Shown here: positions 49,101 to 61,422 of the stretch, in pieces
Layout of the letters: each line of letters begins with the position of its first letter
Position numbering within the stretch: the stretch's first letter is position 1
DNA from: Lepidurus packardi
Taxonomy: Eukaryota; Arthropoda; Branchiopoda; Notostraca; Triopsidae
Direction: 5' to 3'
DNA: 64,000 bases
Assembly (NCBI GenBank): GCA_023053545.1
Contig: JAKZAN010000006.1
Location: forward strand, 11,787,412-11,851,411
Notes under the pieces: generated by a model
Seen by the model: only the letters and a program-made list of their open reading frames with translations
The model's database searches: none
Told to the model about the DNA's origin: nothing
Made by a program: the position numbers and the translations under genes

Positions 49101-49333
49101 CGCCACTGACGCGGCGCGACAAGAAGTAAACCTTCATTAGCATCGACATAACATTTTTAATTGTGAAATTTTGACAGTTAAAACGGTTTAAAGCCGTCTT
49201 AAGACGAACATGGACTGAGTCCCTCATTAAATGGGCCGAAGCAGAGCTCCAAGCCGCAAAAAAGCGGAAGGAAGAATTGAGCCACGCCCTTGCTTCATTA
49301 CGGCAAGCTCCTATATTAAGATCTCGATCCTGA
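39939..49333 (+). CDS. SNX5: SNX5/SNX6-type sorting nexin (PX plus BAR)
   Basis: Endosomal PX-BAR protein; SNX5/6/32 pair with SNX1/2 in endosome-to-Golgi or plasma-membrane retrieval. Exons: 39939-39948 (tentative ATGGGAGAAG), 40196-40413, 40486-40667, 40730-40974, 42009-42127, 42218-42394, 49060-49125, 49178-49333; about 390 residues (human 404). The PX domain reads NRNFDDVASMCVAL, GLIMPPLP and YLQLVCEHPVLGRSKILERF. The BAR domain has LEHKDIDEFFSKSKEWVIGQ, LIEYENANKALARAKP (compare DYENANKALDKARAK in SNX5) and LIKWAEAELQAAKKRKEEL. Frame is kept at all joins. Intron 4 has a foldback MITE. Intron 6 (42395-49059, counting introns from exon 40196 as 2) holds a complete nested gene. Confidence 0.85.
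41210..41462. repeat. Foldback (MITE-like) element in an SNX intron
   Basis: Long inverted repeat. The inner arms 41283-41319 and 41337-41374 (CTGCGTCAAAGATTTAGATA against TTTGACGCAGC) form a hairpin of about 37 bp with a 17-nt loop. The outer arms share AAAGAAATTTAACG (from 41229) and its complement (about 41429-41443). No coding capacity. Confidence 0.7.
41869..41913. repeat. 45-bp palindrome
   Basis: ACTTTCAATCAA pairs with TTGATTGAAAGT, with an inner GACAATATTGTC palindrome. In the same SNX intron as the foldback element. Confidence 0.7.
42395..44482. other. 5' part of the large SNX intron
   Basis: Non-coding as far as I can tell. A minus frame at 44019-44372 and overlapping plus frames at 44071-44337 match nothing known. 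The final few hundred bases presumably contain the promoter and 5' UTR of the nested gene. Confidence 0.4.
44483..48211 (+). CDS. Large intronless type I membrane protein nested in the SNX intron
   Basis: Unidentified, 1,242 residues, a single open exon. ATG at 44483 gives a signal peptide (MDTLRICFVLAITSSMVHGE); the frame extends a little upstream without ATG. The extracellular part is long and low-complexity, rich in Thr, Ser, Pro and Glu. It includes an acidic block (DYYEYDEEEE about residue 150) and a Glu-rich region (about 620-780) with imperfect 17-residue repeats (NEEQFEETDTKFEEDG / NEEQWEETHTKLEGDG). One membrane segment at about residues 957-980 (AYVTVGILTGLGLLIFCLGG), then a cytoplasmic tail of about 260 residues with PPTPPPTHYPRN and many Ser. 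No globular domain recognised. Mucin-like or proteoglycan-like surface protein is a guess. Confidence 0.8.
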   Translation: MDTLRICFVLAITSSMVHGEAISDPEPSAGVERGIVGVKVDRNGASYIINPEMAKYLIVSPSNPSGTKPNAISLASSYYVNVTATQGDSGISGNSTVSLPVLHSMGYFNGIPAHTRVSTSNFGTALLPERGENNEEPTTPPITEDYYEYDEEEEGQNMATEKLNVAVLTTTELISSHQPETIPTTSKTTSGIEIMSTTEKKRPNEPGNLDLAAILAHVGQELTSSLLLPSNQAKDPSNSPLSFLSQWFGGGSPQKAAPKLPQRHDSDHATHLEPQQNIFSLFTPKQRLRPGEDLGDDQTFDGPPPIRPKPLWSTLDSVVMPPKRGTTPTRATTPPIPSYSSHPPPPGLSVNKQDLEIITAPNLWQVFVSSSLKDETQAPPPSRKGAGRFGYVVDADEIAAADLVTMDQPSGVEWGLPPAPSRLGMYPPEDQRNHASNSPTGSSESPSRVVAPAVVETMNLERMDKGSTRNDDYLGQKPSGEVPRVTHRGHVANPLPDLRRRNNLDLVVSGNRLRNAPNVPSSPSQDYSLLNPLSENVGPKRQEHVSNSGLSARSNNSVPALLGVGVKQVLKPRGAPKEDTSDEELNPGNQNHTPSHVAYVTNSSVWETAAGANADLNQRVFEPHQDESDENEQDESGSEEEKEEEEEGKLKKSQLHYGEDFYRDLWSTRDYAQSRQSYSADHVWEKDDLKNHRDENEEQFEETDTKFEEDGNEEQWEETHTKLEGDGNEEQDEKSQEEESAEEKKSEEEVREKIEIFKEVETEQGDLSAEPMADASLDLLSTFLAKAPGPALTTATPPSILARAGLPSFFGLGALHHLNVEDMEDHSASAEITTMASTSSTAPSTFSPTTTLHTTTVESSTVTSTPVLSNRKDEFEEELAYFEEEEIAMSDAERSQNEDDAPNNDLKTVFPPAVTTFPFPLAVPPNRTSHPEVPSTPLVVVLEKNDVMTASWSLESLAYVTVGILTGLGLLIFCLGGLYLRCKHQPSRLISRIFQSRDEDTFSKISSAPPTPPPTHYPRNRSLSSSFVIPEGADIGGGVLQDPRFLEAAFGKQKLGSWFTGRHTLPSNLTGVVDNPKEGSCVATPRPLRSEHALPMKAYFTDGQCGSTRDLVSLGANSRRASTSWLHHSFREASSHEFALQQSEEIYGEKSAEEETEVVMVVEDERERPRSSTTTLRSPQYVYKSSDAEEKGDCGEEERKYHRIIVSGQREGRGGSVTGSHVSLLSTGSVSHLDAPDGDRLI
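48212..49059. other. 3' UTR of the nested gene and remainder of the SNX intron
   Basis: AATAAA-type signals near 48641 and 48787 could end the nested gene transcript. The intron closes with a clean acceptor TATTCGCAG at 49051-49059. Confidence 0.45.
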
Positions 49334-50003
49334 TCTCGCTAAGTGTTCTTTTTCCACCCGCCTGCTGTTCTAGTCTTGTATATATATATATTCTTTTTAC
49401 AGTTTTTCATTTTAATATTGCATTAATGTATAAGCTTGGCCGGCATCTGTTTAGACAAATCTTGATATGGTAACACTCTGCAGTGTCGTCCTTTACAACG
49501 AAAACCGAATGAAAGAGCTATAGTGCTTATTCTGACACGCAAAATGATGTACCTTAGGATCGTACTTACACACGTTGAAAGTGCTCAGTCTTTAACATCA
49601 CATGCGTTAAAAGTGTTGTACCCAAGCTTTTGATAACCGTCGTTCTGACGTGGGCGTTTTGGTCTGACGTGCTGATTTGCAGAGGAATCGAGTTATTTTC
49701 CGTAATATGTTGTCTTTGATTTAACTTATAAGCGTTCAATGTTTTGTTAAAAATGAAAAGAATAGTAGACGTAAAACATGTATTTCTTTACATAGGCATT
49801 GACATATTCCCTTATAATGGCCTGTATTAACGCATTTCTTTTGTTTGATTCCATGCACGGGGTAAAGTTGAAGCAGTGACTTTGATTTTGATATTTGGAG
49901 GCGTTGGTAGAGAAAGAGAAAACGGAAACGCTCTTTTTTCAAGGACGAAATTTTTTTTTTTTTGGAATGTGACTTGCTGCAACAACGCGGTGTAGCAAGT
50001 TGT

Positions 50004-53000
50004 TCAATTGTGTCCATGATGGCGTGGAGTAGAGGAAGAAGAGGACGACGATGAAGACGCTCTGCCTTGCGAGTACTGGACAGTACTATACGTACTACTA
50101 CTAGTTTGACTGGCGACCAACGTGCGACTGGAAGTGGAGCGCATCACTTGTTGTTGCTGGTACTGTTGAGAGTAAGGCTCGAAAGGACTGGGTTGGTGCT
50201 CTTCTCGTTCATTTTGACTCGCAGCAGGTACCTTGGGAGAAATTAGGAGATTTAGGATTTCGTTTTTCGAAATTAGAATGAGCATTGGTACTTGGATGGT
50301 AACGCGGTTTTCGTCGACTGGCAACCGATTCTTACTGCTCGTACGAGTGACTGGTTGGTGGTAAAATGAGTCTTCTTCGCATACTTCGAGTTTTTGGGAC
50401 GATTTTAGGGAGGAAAGCGACGTGGCGGAGTTTGACGAAGGAAGTTCTTTTGTCTTCTTTGAACTCCAGGGATCAGGTTCAACAGGATAATCCAAGGAGC
50501 GAGTTAAGTGCGTAGCTAACTCGGAAGAGACATGCTCATCTAGTGGACGGAAGGGACGCAGACTCAAGTTACTATCTTCGCGTAGCAATGCTGGCCCGAA
50601 CTGGAAAAAAATTGACATAGCAGCTAAAAAGGTGCTGTGCAGCTGGTGCAGTTTAATTTTTCGTGTCAAACTTAGTACTAGTATCAAACTCAATAGATAC
50701 TTTAGTGTGAGCAGCTGGAACTTGTAGAAGTAGAATATATTTTGGAATTTTAAAATAAATTACCTTTACTTTAACAAAATAATGTCTAATGTACTTACAG
50801 TACTTAAACTATTGATCGTCTTATAGACTTTGCAAATTGACCAATGACAGTGCTTATCCGTCGTTTCAACCAATCCTGTCATTTCCAGACCACTACTACG
50901 CATACGCAAGGTTCTCAATAAAATAACTCTTCTAAACTCCCCAGTCAATTAAAGGAACAGGTCATTCAATTAAATGCCATTTAGTACCAAAGCTGCCTCT
51001 TCACTGGCAAACAAGACAAAACAAGAATGTGGAATTAATTATATACAAAATTCGTATTAATCAGCCACGGAATATAACAATGTTAATAATTTTCTCCTAC
51101 CACAGGACAAAACCAAATTTAAAATATGCACAACATAGTAAAATAATGTACTAAACATGTTATGATGCATGGAATGATAATAATGTATACTCCAAAGACG
51201 GTACGGATATTGACTATCGATGTTTCATATAATCAGATCAATAATTAACCGGTATTAGAGTGACAAAAATAAACACTAATTCAAGACCGTTCTTTAGAAT
51301 GATAAAAGCTCCAATTTCTTTTTCTATGAAATAAAAGAAACTTATTCAAAACTCTAAGGAATTTCTTTAAAAAATTGGTGAACTGCACTGCATTTACATC
51401 GATAAATTTACCACAAAATGCGTATTACTAAGCTTTTTAAGCCACGAATCGTTCGATTTTTTAAAACAAATCTTTAGCATAAAGTTATCGAGTACTTACG
51501 CCTTCTAGTCCGTGGTAGTCTTTTAATGAACCGCGGAAGATTTTCGGGGGGGTGGTTGGCGCTGAAGGCAGACAAGAGCGCGACCTGACCTTACCACTGG
51601 AATCGTCTGGTAGCAAGAAATCAGGCAAATCCTCATCGGATGTCAAACTCAGCAATCCTTTCAAGGGTTAAAATTGTTTTAAAATAACAAATAGACTTGA
51701 CATTGCTAAATTACCGGAAGATGGCGTGCTGGAATCTTCATCCGAAGCCAAGGATTTGATCACCCCAGGTAAAATGACTTCCTCAGTTCTCCTCTCGTGT
51801 TGGGTCATTACGGTTGAAGTAGCGGTCACTCCCTGCTGATGAGACTGGCCAGCACTTGTAATGGCAGCCGCCTTTTTGCTTTCTAAGAAGGATAACGATC
51901 GTACCACAGGCATCCGGGACAGAAAAGATGAGGAAGAAACCATGGCGGACGCTAAATTAGTATTGGCGCTTGCTTTGCTCTCGTTAGCAGGATCATCCAG
52001 GACTTGATGCGCATTATTAATGAGTAGCTCAATAACTCGCGTTTGGTGCACTGTATCCACTAAAGAGCTGAGGGAGGCTGAGCCTTCGGTAGTACGGAGT
52101 AACGTGGGTCCAAAAACGATCCCAAGGTTAGACGCAGGCATATTGTTTGCGTCAGCGCCGTCCGCTACACGCCGTAAATGGAGTAAAAGTTGCGACAGCG
52201 TCGCGTAGTGGGGCCGAGGTAATTTTCTACAAAGATCCCGCAACTCTGCCACTGCGGCGCTAGTGTCGGCTTCACTGTTGGACGAGTATTCTTTGGCTAT
52301 TCTAACATAGTTAAACCAAGCAAAATGATTTAAATTCAATGAGGATGATTATTTTATAAAATGGGAGACCTTTTTTACCTTATAAACTCCGGGTAGAGTC
52401 GGTAAGTGAGTAGCGGCTCCGGTAATTGGCGAAGATAGAGTTTGAGGACGTTGGCAATGACGTTGGGATGCACGTCTGTCAGCTCGACTAATTCTGCGCC
52501 GTTCTCAAAGGCTTGGCACAGCTTTTCTACCTTGGATTTCACGCCTGACACACGGTACAAACCCTGTGGTTAAGGAAGCCTTTAGTCAAGGTGTATTTCA
52601 AGGTTTGCTTCAAGGTAGACTTAACCCCTCTTTCTTGTTTAAGCAAAAGAAATGTTAAATTTAGAGTATTTCTATTTCAAGACAAAGTAACTGTTGGCCA
52701 GGACTTTTTCAGAAGTTGAGCTGTCACCAAGTTTGGAATGCTAGCAAACTAGGAAAAATAATCTACTCCTTAATTTACATGGGCCAATCTTAAGCGTTTC
52801 GGGAATCTGAACATGAACTTAACGAATATTCTCGAAAATAAGAGCGAAAAAAGTATTTGGAAATTTACGTTTAGTGTCTCATAATGGAAAAGAAATCATG
52901 AAGGTATTGGTTCCGCCTTTATCATAATAAAAAAAATAGCTTACCTTGACAGGAATACCTCGTGTGTCAATTTCCGCCACGCACTTCAGCAGTAATCGCG

Positions 53001-56000
53001 GTACGGTGGCGCCAGTTTCGGCCAAGTGCTGATGTAAATCCACTCCGAACGTGTTCATCTTGCGTGGTAGGCGCTTATGACCGCATTGTAACGCCAGTGT
53101 TTCTAAACACTTTTTGTGACAGCTTAATCCGCACTGTAAGCAAAACCCTAATTAAACTTCACTAATTTTCTTTGCGTGCAGAAAAGTTACCTCTGTGCAC
53201 TCAGCGCCTTGGAAATAGACGTAACTGTCACATTCCCGGCACCGAGAAGGTGTCTTTAATTTCCGAAACGTATGGGTGGAAGCCGCTTTCGAAAAACAGG
53301 CTCTGCGACCAGCCCCGGACATAACCCCGCCTCCTAGATGACCCGCGTCGTGTTCGTCATCGGCATTTCTATCATCAGTGAGACCGTCTAGCGGGTCTTG
53401 GGATTGACTTGGCAGCAAACGACGAGCAGGCATCATAGGAGAAGTCGTAGGAGAGTTGTCTTGGCTTTTGCCACTCCGACTGGAACCCAAACTATCCGTG
53501 TCTGAGGCGACCAAGAAACCACCGCTGTTAGGGACACTCACTGCGCTTGGAGAGGGCGAAGGGGAGGATACGGGACCCATCCACGCCTGTAAGGGACCTT
53601 CACCAACTATATGATTTTAAAAATATGTCATTTAAGGATCGAAATAGCAATTGATCATTCACTTACACTTATGGATGGCGGTGCTAGTAGGCGGGGATTC
53701 TTCACTACTTTCTAAAGATAGGGATCCGTTGGACTTTCTTTCGCGTTCTAAGCCAGCAGCAGAGGAAGGCGTAATTGTCATGTCTGAAAACGGTTCAAAG
53801 ACAAAAGGGCCGGAATTACTGGTAGGGGGCGTGGTTTTCTGGGATACTGGTAGTCGGCGTATAAAGTCCGCATACTGGGACCCAGGTTCGTATAAACGAC
53901 TGCTTTCACAGAGGGTTTGGTACTACATGCACGTTTTAAAAATTTGGTTCTCAATGAGCTCCTCAGATTCATAAGCAGATTGAAGTATACTTGAACGGGT
54001 GAAGGTGCTGCCACTGTGTGCTGAAGTTGGAAGTAAGCTACCGTAACGGCTTTCATGGTTTGATCGCATTGGAGCATGAGTTCGCGTACTTGCTGAAGAA
54101 CTTGGGCCTTGACTTGTAGTAAATGAGCATGTCTTTCATTGGCGTCAGCCACGCAGGCTTTGTAATTTGCTTCTGCCTCCAGGGCCTGCAAACACATTGT
54201 GTTTAGTCAAAAGTCAGGGACACAAAGTTCGAATTTTTTATAATCTCCGAAATAGGCTCCCGTTACCTTATGCGAAAAGCTAGTACAAACAGAAGTGATC
54301 AAACTAGCCAGTGCATGTACACGTGGGGTGTAACCAAACAGTTAGAGCTCATAAAAGAAAATCGAAGATCTAGTCATTCGAATCTTCCATCAAATTACTT
54401 TTCAAATTTCAAATATTCAAACGCGTATTTCCGATTCGCTAGCCTGTTATAGTGTTGAAACCCCAGTTGAAATTCTGGGCTAAAACTTAATAATCTCAAA
54501 CCCACGACAAACTTTAAGGCTCCCGTATACCTTAGCTCGGTTTCGTGAAAAGTATCACATTTCGTAAAAAATTCTTTGATTGTAAGCTTGAGCATACTGA
54601 CATTTAGTGTAAAGCTTAGGGACTTGCCGACAATTAGCAATATATTTCTTTTTACTTTCTTACTCAAGGTTTCCGCAAAAACAATAACAAACATTAACGC
54701 CATCTATGACTATTTTGCATCAATAAGCTAAGGTTTACGGGAGCCTTAATAATACTAATTTTTAACTTCTACCGCTTAGATTCGTTTCCCAGAATTTGTC
54801 TCAGATTCTCTTCACTCTTGTTAATTTACAACTAATTTTCTAGCTTAAAAATCATGCCAAATTCCTAGATTTTTCCATTCCTAGATTTTTTTGCCACTTC
54901 CTGACCTAGTTTTACTGCCCTGCTTTTATCCCCGTTGTGAATCTCCAAAATAGAGTAAAGATAAGCCAAAATTAGTTTTATTATCTTTCCTTATATCTGA
55001 GAAAGATCAGAATAGGGTGCCTTCTGGAGCCAAATTACTTCGTTGAGATTCCTTTATGAAGACATGTAAAAATGCGGAGAATTTGTCGGGTTTAAGGGAA
55101 TGAAAGGTATTTAGAAAAACATAAAAAATACCTTTTGCCAAGCCTCCTCGACGGTTTTTTGCTTCTTGTCATGTCTTTCCATGCCTTGCTCTTGAGCCTT
55201 TTCCCATTCTTGCTGTCGTTGGACGTAAGCGGCCCTGGCTTTCCGTAAATTGGTCACAGCCTCGTGCATTCGCTTTAGTTCCCGGTGCCAAGTGGCTTTG
55301 ATGACCTTCCGATGACGCTCGTGTTCCTGGCGCCGCGCTGTCAAAGGCTAAATTAGCAGAAAGACAGTAAAAAAAAATAAAAAAAATAATGGCCTCTCTC
55401 CCATCCACAGCTACTAATTACTACATTTACCTCCAGGAATTTGTGTCCCGTGATGAGGGAGCACGTGGTTTGCAAAGTAGCACCATTTTCGATCTCTTGG
55501 TCCAAAGCCGTAATGTAAATGGACTGGAACGGCAGAAATCCCTACAGTAATTCATTTTCATTTTATTTTATCATAGAAATACGGTCGCAATGAGTGATTC
55601 TTTTTACTTCTTCTTTTAAAGCGGCGCGCGTAGTATGGGCAATTTTAGCCAAGTTTTTCGCGGTATCGGCTTCAAGTTGAGCGCGTTTTTCTACATAATT
55701 CAGCACGTCGCGAGCGTACTTTGCCCATAACTTCGCTCGGTTCAAGGCCACCTCTACACCTTGCTCCAAGGATAATAATATCGTGTCTAATTGCGCAGGC
55801 GAACCCTGGAGGGCCGTTTTAGCATCTCGTCCTTCAATTTCTGCATCCGACGCCACGTTTTCGCATGACTGAAAAGAATTTTAGCTCTGGACATTGATTC
55901 TCTCTTGAGTTAAATTTTTCGTCTTGATTACCTTGGTTTTACTCGATATTGAGCTTGCTAAGGATACATTGCTGTCCAGATCGCCCATCAAATATTCGGA

Positions 56001-57545
56001 TACTCTGTTAAATCAAGCTCTTAGATCCCCCATTTAAGGAGCTAGTTTGAGTACTACCTGCTACTGAAAGTAAGCGCCAAATGGTCAATGGCGTTGCAAA
56101 ATTCTTTCGCATCGCTTGTCTTGGGATCTTCGTAATTGTGATCTACAAGTAGGCGGAATACCACGGAGCACACATTATTTACCTCTTTAATATTCGCGGA
56201 AACTAGTAGCAATAATTTAAGAATTTAAACCTTAGTACTTATTTTCTACTTAATAACTTTAAAGGACACCAGTTCTAAGAGTAATTTAGATTTGTAGACA
56301 CAACTAATAACTAATCTCATGATCGGTGTGACTGTCCTACAACGGAAACTTCTTATCATCCGTCCTGTTCTGTTTCAACTACAAGACGTTGCCCAGAGTG
56401 ACGTCAGAACACCACTTGACTGAATAAAAAAATGCGAATACGGCATATAAAGCAAATAAAGGGGTCGGGAATTAGATTTTCTGTTATAATACTATAAATT
56501 ATTGGGTTGTAATGGTTTTGATGTTAGTTGAACCTATAACTTATCAAAATATGATGTGAAAGCTGAAAAAGCACTCAACCTTAGCTGCGAAAGCTTCTGA
56601 GGCACATTTTAAAAAACAGCTTAAATGAATGTTTCATAATTATCTTTGTGATTTTCGTATGCAAAAAAATGCGGTCACCAAGTGGTTAGAAACCACTTTG
56701 CCCTTTCCTCTTATCTTGCATTGAACTTAGGTGCCACGAAAACCCTTCTAAACAGCAAGAAAATCATTTGTCAAAATTAACTGTCAAACATTTGTTTCCT
56801 TAAATTCGCTTTTAAAAACTGCATTTTAAATATATCAAACGCAACAAAAAATAACATTCTGGAGTGACAGTGAAATTCTGTTATGATCTTAAACAAGACG
56901 GATGTTTGGTGGGGACCCATAATTATTGTGAAATGTAAGATCAGAGTAGCATTAGCCACAAAGTATTTTACATAATAATTCTCTAAGTCAGAAACTATTT
57001 CATCAAACATGACGTAACCAATATAAAACTTTACGAGTCGAAAACTTTACGGGGAAAAAAGTAGTTTCCGAGATTCTGACCTTTAACTTGCTGGATAAGT
57101 GTGCCAGCTGTGACCAGCAGATCCGTGGATTGCAAGGTCGGGTATCGTTCCAAGATTCCGCGTAGAATGCGCAAAACTTCGCCTAGACGTTCGTGGGCCG
57201 CCACTCTAAGTGCCTCATTTTTGTCTATTCTCAACAGAAATGTGAAGTAAGGATGATTAGGACCCCCATTTTTTGGTTGTATTTTTTCTACTGCTTTTAT
57301 TTCCTTTGATTTCGCGGTAGTAATAGTAATGAAATGTAAATTGTACCTCGGTCTGGATGAAGGATCCGTCTGAGTTTGCCCAAGGCCTCTTTAAAAGCTC
57401 GTACTTCCTGTGTGAGGGCCACAATATCTTCCTGTTCCACTAAATGGCTATCGGTGCTTCCTTCGGAACTCATAGACGCCAAAGAAATGGATCGGGAGGC
57501 CGGTATCGGCGCGGGTATTGAAACACTTTGGGGTGCGGCAGCCAT
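50004..57545 (-). CDS. F-BAR / C1 / RhoGAP protein (ARHGAP29/ARHGAP45/GMIP family)
   Basis: Rho GTPase-activating protein with a membrane-bending F-BAR domain. Fifteen exons: 57347-57545, 57081-57224, 56058-56142, 55932-56004, 55608-55868, 55431-55541, 55132-55347, 53991-54185, 53667-53922, 53191-53606, 52945-53133, 52379-52563, 51715-52301, 51500-51657, 50004-50600; 1,223 residues, in frame throughout. The F-BAR part includes LAKIAHTTRAAL, FLPFQSIYITALDQE, YFQLQHTVAAPSPV and LCESSRLYEPGSQYADFIRR. The C1 finger runs HTFRKLKTPSRCRECD to CHKKC...LQCGH. RhoGAP has the arginine finger in GLYRVSG and LPEPLLTYRLYPEFI, NLGIVFGPTLLR. The tail is Ser/Gln-rich. A 60-nt in-frame stretch (50232-50291) has intron-like ends and may be spliced out. 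The ATG at 57543-57545 is the first available; the exon may extend upstream. Confidence 0.92.
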
Positions 57546-58392
57546 CGCCACTACACAATCGGCTCCCACCGCAGTCAGACAAGGACTCTGTCAGAAAAAT
57601 ACACAATAAAAGAGTCCAAAAATTAAGTTCTGCAAGGGTTTGCATTCAACGTTCAATTTTCGTTTCAAAAAACTCCTTTTCGCGTAAAGGCACAAGAGAG
57701 CCAAAGAAAGATATATCTACCAGACGGGTTTTTCCTTGAATTCTTTTCTACTGGGGCAGCGTCTCCGGAGCAAGCTAAAGTTAGCTTGGGACGCGAACTA
57801 GGCGGATCGAGCAAGCAAATTCGACTGTATAGTCGTGGTGGGCAGTGAGCCAAAGACGGCAAACAGAGACCCAAGACACATATACACGTACGGACACGGT
57901 ATTTGGGTACCACACACAAAATGTAGAAGAAAAACAAAAGGGAAAAAAAGTTGCACTGTTTTAACCCAAAAGATTGGTAAATAACTTTTGTCAGCCTTTT
58001 AGGTAAAAAATTGTTGGCAGCCGTTCAGGTTTATAAGGGACGGGGGAATTATCCGCAAAGTAGTCACAGATAAGTCTCGCATGATTACAAGAGAGATTGG
58101 GGAGGGTCCAGAGTAGCTCTTACCACACTCGCACACACTTGACTCGCGATTACTGGCTAAGACTGTCAGGTGAGGAAAGCGAGAGAACAGAGAAGGGAAA
58201 GAGAAGAGGAGGAGCGAAGAAAGAGAAAGAGAGGGAAAAAAATAGAATCCGATAGTGAATTTTGAATGGCCCAAAGAGAAGCGTCGGACGCCGAGGAGAA
58301 ACTGATGGGACGAGCTTGGAGAAGGTTAAAAATACTTGGTGGGCCCCGCAGCGGCGTCGGCGGCATATATATATACATATATATATACGGCA

Positions 58393-58639
<247 letters not shown>

Positions 58640-59826
58640 CTGAAATAAAAAATTAAATTAAATTAAAAAAATATAACATTAAGACTGATAACATAAAGAC
58701 TGAAATTCCTAAGAGGGTGGAGGGAAGGTTAAGCCGACGGTCGGCGAGTTTGTCAAGGTAAAAAATGTGTGTCGCTTGGGTACTGATAAACGATGATTTC
58801 AAGCCTTAGTTTGAAGGCCGGCAGTTGAGATAGTGTTTTTGAATTTGGTGCATCCAAAAAGGTGAATAAAAACTCATTAGGCGGCGCAAGCGTCAAGAAA
58901 AAAAAGTCGAAAAACTGCGTGTAAAATTTGAAAAATAACCACGTTTGACAAGTTCTTCGTTCTTGTTAAGTTTCCAATTCCAAGTGAAGTTTATTTTGTC
59001 AGTTTAATTAGGTAAATATATCGTGCATCTTCTATGTTAGTTCAACTGGTACCGTGTGGGTATGTAGCTCGGTTCACTTGTGCAACGAAACCGCAATTTG
59101 CCTTGAGAAAGTTGTTTATGTGTGTGGTATCACCACAAATCGGTTGCCAAGCAGAATAATACAATGTTACAGAAGGCAGGAAAAAGTAAGGAATGCCTCT
59201 ACGAGGATATGGAAATAGTTTATATTGTAAAAAGCCTTCATACTTTTTTTATTATTTCTGGAATTTTTAACTACATCGCTCACAACGAATTCTTAAAAGC
59301 TTTTCGACATTATAGAACGTGATTGAAAATGAATAGGCATAGTTTGAAGTCTTTGTAGCCCCTAGTTTGCCTTATTTTCCTGAAGCTTCTCTGAATTTCG
59401 AGCGTGGACGATGTAATTTTGATTCATTTTAATTGTAAAATAAGCAACTTATTTCGATTAAACTTCTCTTGCGCTAAAATATTGCATTGCTTAATTTTGC
59501 GAAGTTAATTCTGCTTTCACGTTTAACGCCGCTGTGTTACCTACATGCGTAAATAGTTTATTATTAGTGCTCAAGTTTAAAAAGAAAAATCCTTACAAAT
59601 CCTTAAAAAATAATAAACTAATTAAAATTAATAAAGTAAGAAAATACTTAATACCTGAAAGAAAAATTGCTTGGAAACATACTGTTATTTGTGTGCTCCT
59701 TAGATTGTTACATGTTGGCCATTAAATAATCTTAAAAATTTGTTAAGTGTTTTCTATAAAGCCTACATGCAATTATACATTATTGCGAACAGCTTTGTTT
59801 GTAAGTGGCTAAGGTTTGCGTAAAAG

Positions 59827-59905
59827 AGAGTGTAATGCTGAGTTCCGTTTGAGAGTGTAATGCTGTAACGTTTGAGAGTGTAATGCTGAGTTCCGTGTTG
59901 AGTAA
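59827..59905. repeat. Short tandem repeat, about 24-34 bp units
   Basis: Three copies of GAGAGTGTAATGCTG, each followed by a variable part (AGTTCCGTTT, TAACGTTT, AGTTCCGTGTT). Confidence 0.75.
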
Positions 59906-60559
59906 CGGATGTTAACCGTGTTAATGGGGACCAAGATTAATGTAAGTATACCTCTGCTGTTGTTTATGACCCTACGGTACATTTTAACGCTTAGTGTGAC
60001 TTGATTTGCCACAATTTCCCGTTCGGTGTACTGAGAAGCGTGTCAAGGGCTCTCGGTGCTTTTTTAGCCAAGCCTCTAGCAGGAATGCTTCCATTATGCC
60101 AGGAATGACACGAGTATTGCCTGGGAAACTCAAACCTGGGACACGCCGTTACTCCCTTGTAGCATGTGCTCTGCTCTGCTCTGCGTCCTTACTCTCCGAC
60201 CTCAAAGGACACGGTATAACATACTTGAAATGTGGTTTTCAATTTCCCCAACTCCAGTTGGCCTTCCTTTGCACCCAAATTGTTCGATTGTTTGGCTTAA
60301 AAGGTAGCAGCTAAAGCATGGTCCCCGAACGTCGCCCATTTACCAATGTTTGTCTTGCCTCCCAAAACAAGAAGCAAACCAACATGTCCCCTTTTCACGG
60401 ACCCTCTCACTTCAGAAATTTAATGAAGCTAGACTGTGCAACCCGTTCTCGCTTTCATTCCCTTCCTTATTAATATGCATCGAAGGGCGTCGCAGTGAAT
60501 CTTTGGATCGTGTCAAACCCACGCATGTATCCAAAAAGCTGGTCCCAATCAAATGCGTT

Positions 60560-61160
60560 CTACGTCTTATTATTCTCAAGGTTAGACTGCTTGCTATAGT
60601 AACGCATATTTCCGACACAATTCGAGCAATTCGCCCACGCGATAAACCGCGAAACGACCTTCTCTCGACCCTTGGTCGCCAACTTGGATATCCCGCCAAT
60701 TAAACTATTCATTAAAACCAAAATAACGCTCTTCTTACGCAAAAGTCGGTTTACAGGATAACTTGGCCCGGCCGGAGGCGAGAACTCGACGCTCTTTAGA
60801 CCCTTTAGAACTGCAATCGGATTCCCGTTATTTTCCCTGGAGAAATTAACCGCCTCCAGGTAGGTGGTCCGCAATCGACCAAGGCATTTCTTACTGATCT
60901 TTGACTCTTACTTAAAGAGAAGCTTAAGTGACGTCTTACCGGTGACGGGGCGTGGTGATGAAGGCCTAAACTAGCCGCCCAGAGTTTCCATGTGGCCTGC
61001 CAATTAGGAAGGGGTGGGGCTTCTTGTGCGGTATGGGGAAATCCTGCTGGATTCCAAGAATGTACCATTTCACCCGCCAAAGATATCACTATTTGCCAAT
61101 AGAATCCTTTCGTGAGGACATTTGCCCCAGTACACTTCCGAGTTTGACTTCAATCTGGAA
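60560..61160 (-). CDS. Unidentified protein, two probable exons
   Basis: Not recognised. Exon one ends at 60940 with HHHAPSP before a good GTAAGA donor. It contains YWQIVISLAGEMVHSWNPAG and PPLPNWQATWKLWAASLGL. Exon two begins after TCAAAG at about 60903 with ISKKCLGRLRTTYLEAVNFS. It continues PIAVLKGLKSVEFSPPAGPS and KKSVILVLMNSLIGGI, ending at 60560. The join is in frame. No start codon was found, so upstream exons are missing or the model is wrong. Tryptophan-rich content and a clean donor argue for coding. Confidence 0.35.
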
Positions 61161-61173
61161 ATAATTTTCTTTT

Positions 61174-61422
61174 AGATGTTTACTGTAACTTTGAACAGAA
61201 ATGCGTTGCACAGGTGGCAGTTTTCAAAGGTAGGTGCACCATTCCGGTGGCTAAAACGGTGGTTGGAATTGCAATTGTTGTATTTTACGTCCAAGTTTGA
61301 ACCAGGTGGTCTGTATATGCGTTTTACTACTCGGAAGCTGATGAAGGGAACACAACACCAGTGGACTGCTCCGAGCGAAGGAGCTGACTGGACTTGCGAT
61401 TGGAAGTCCCAGGTAAAAATGC
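61174..61422 (+). CDS. Unidentified short exons with good splice sites
   Basis: Plus strand. TTTTCTTTTTAG precedes an exon MFTVTLNRNALHRWQFSK that ends at a GTAGGT donor (about 61230). A second open exon FEPGGLYMRFTTRKLMKG to DWTCDWKSQ follows an AAG acceptor (about 61298) and ends at a GTAAAA donor (about 61412). The minus strand is also open across part of this (61251-61472), so strand is uncertain. Possible later parts at 61680-61940 are open in three frames. No family recognised. Confidence 0.3.
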
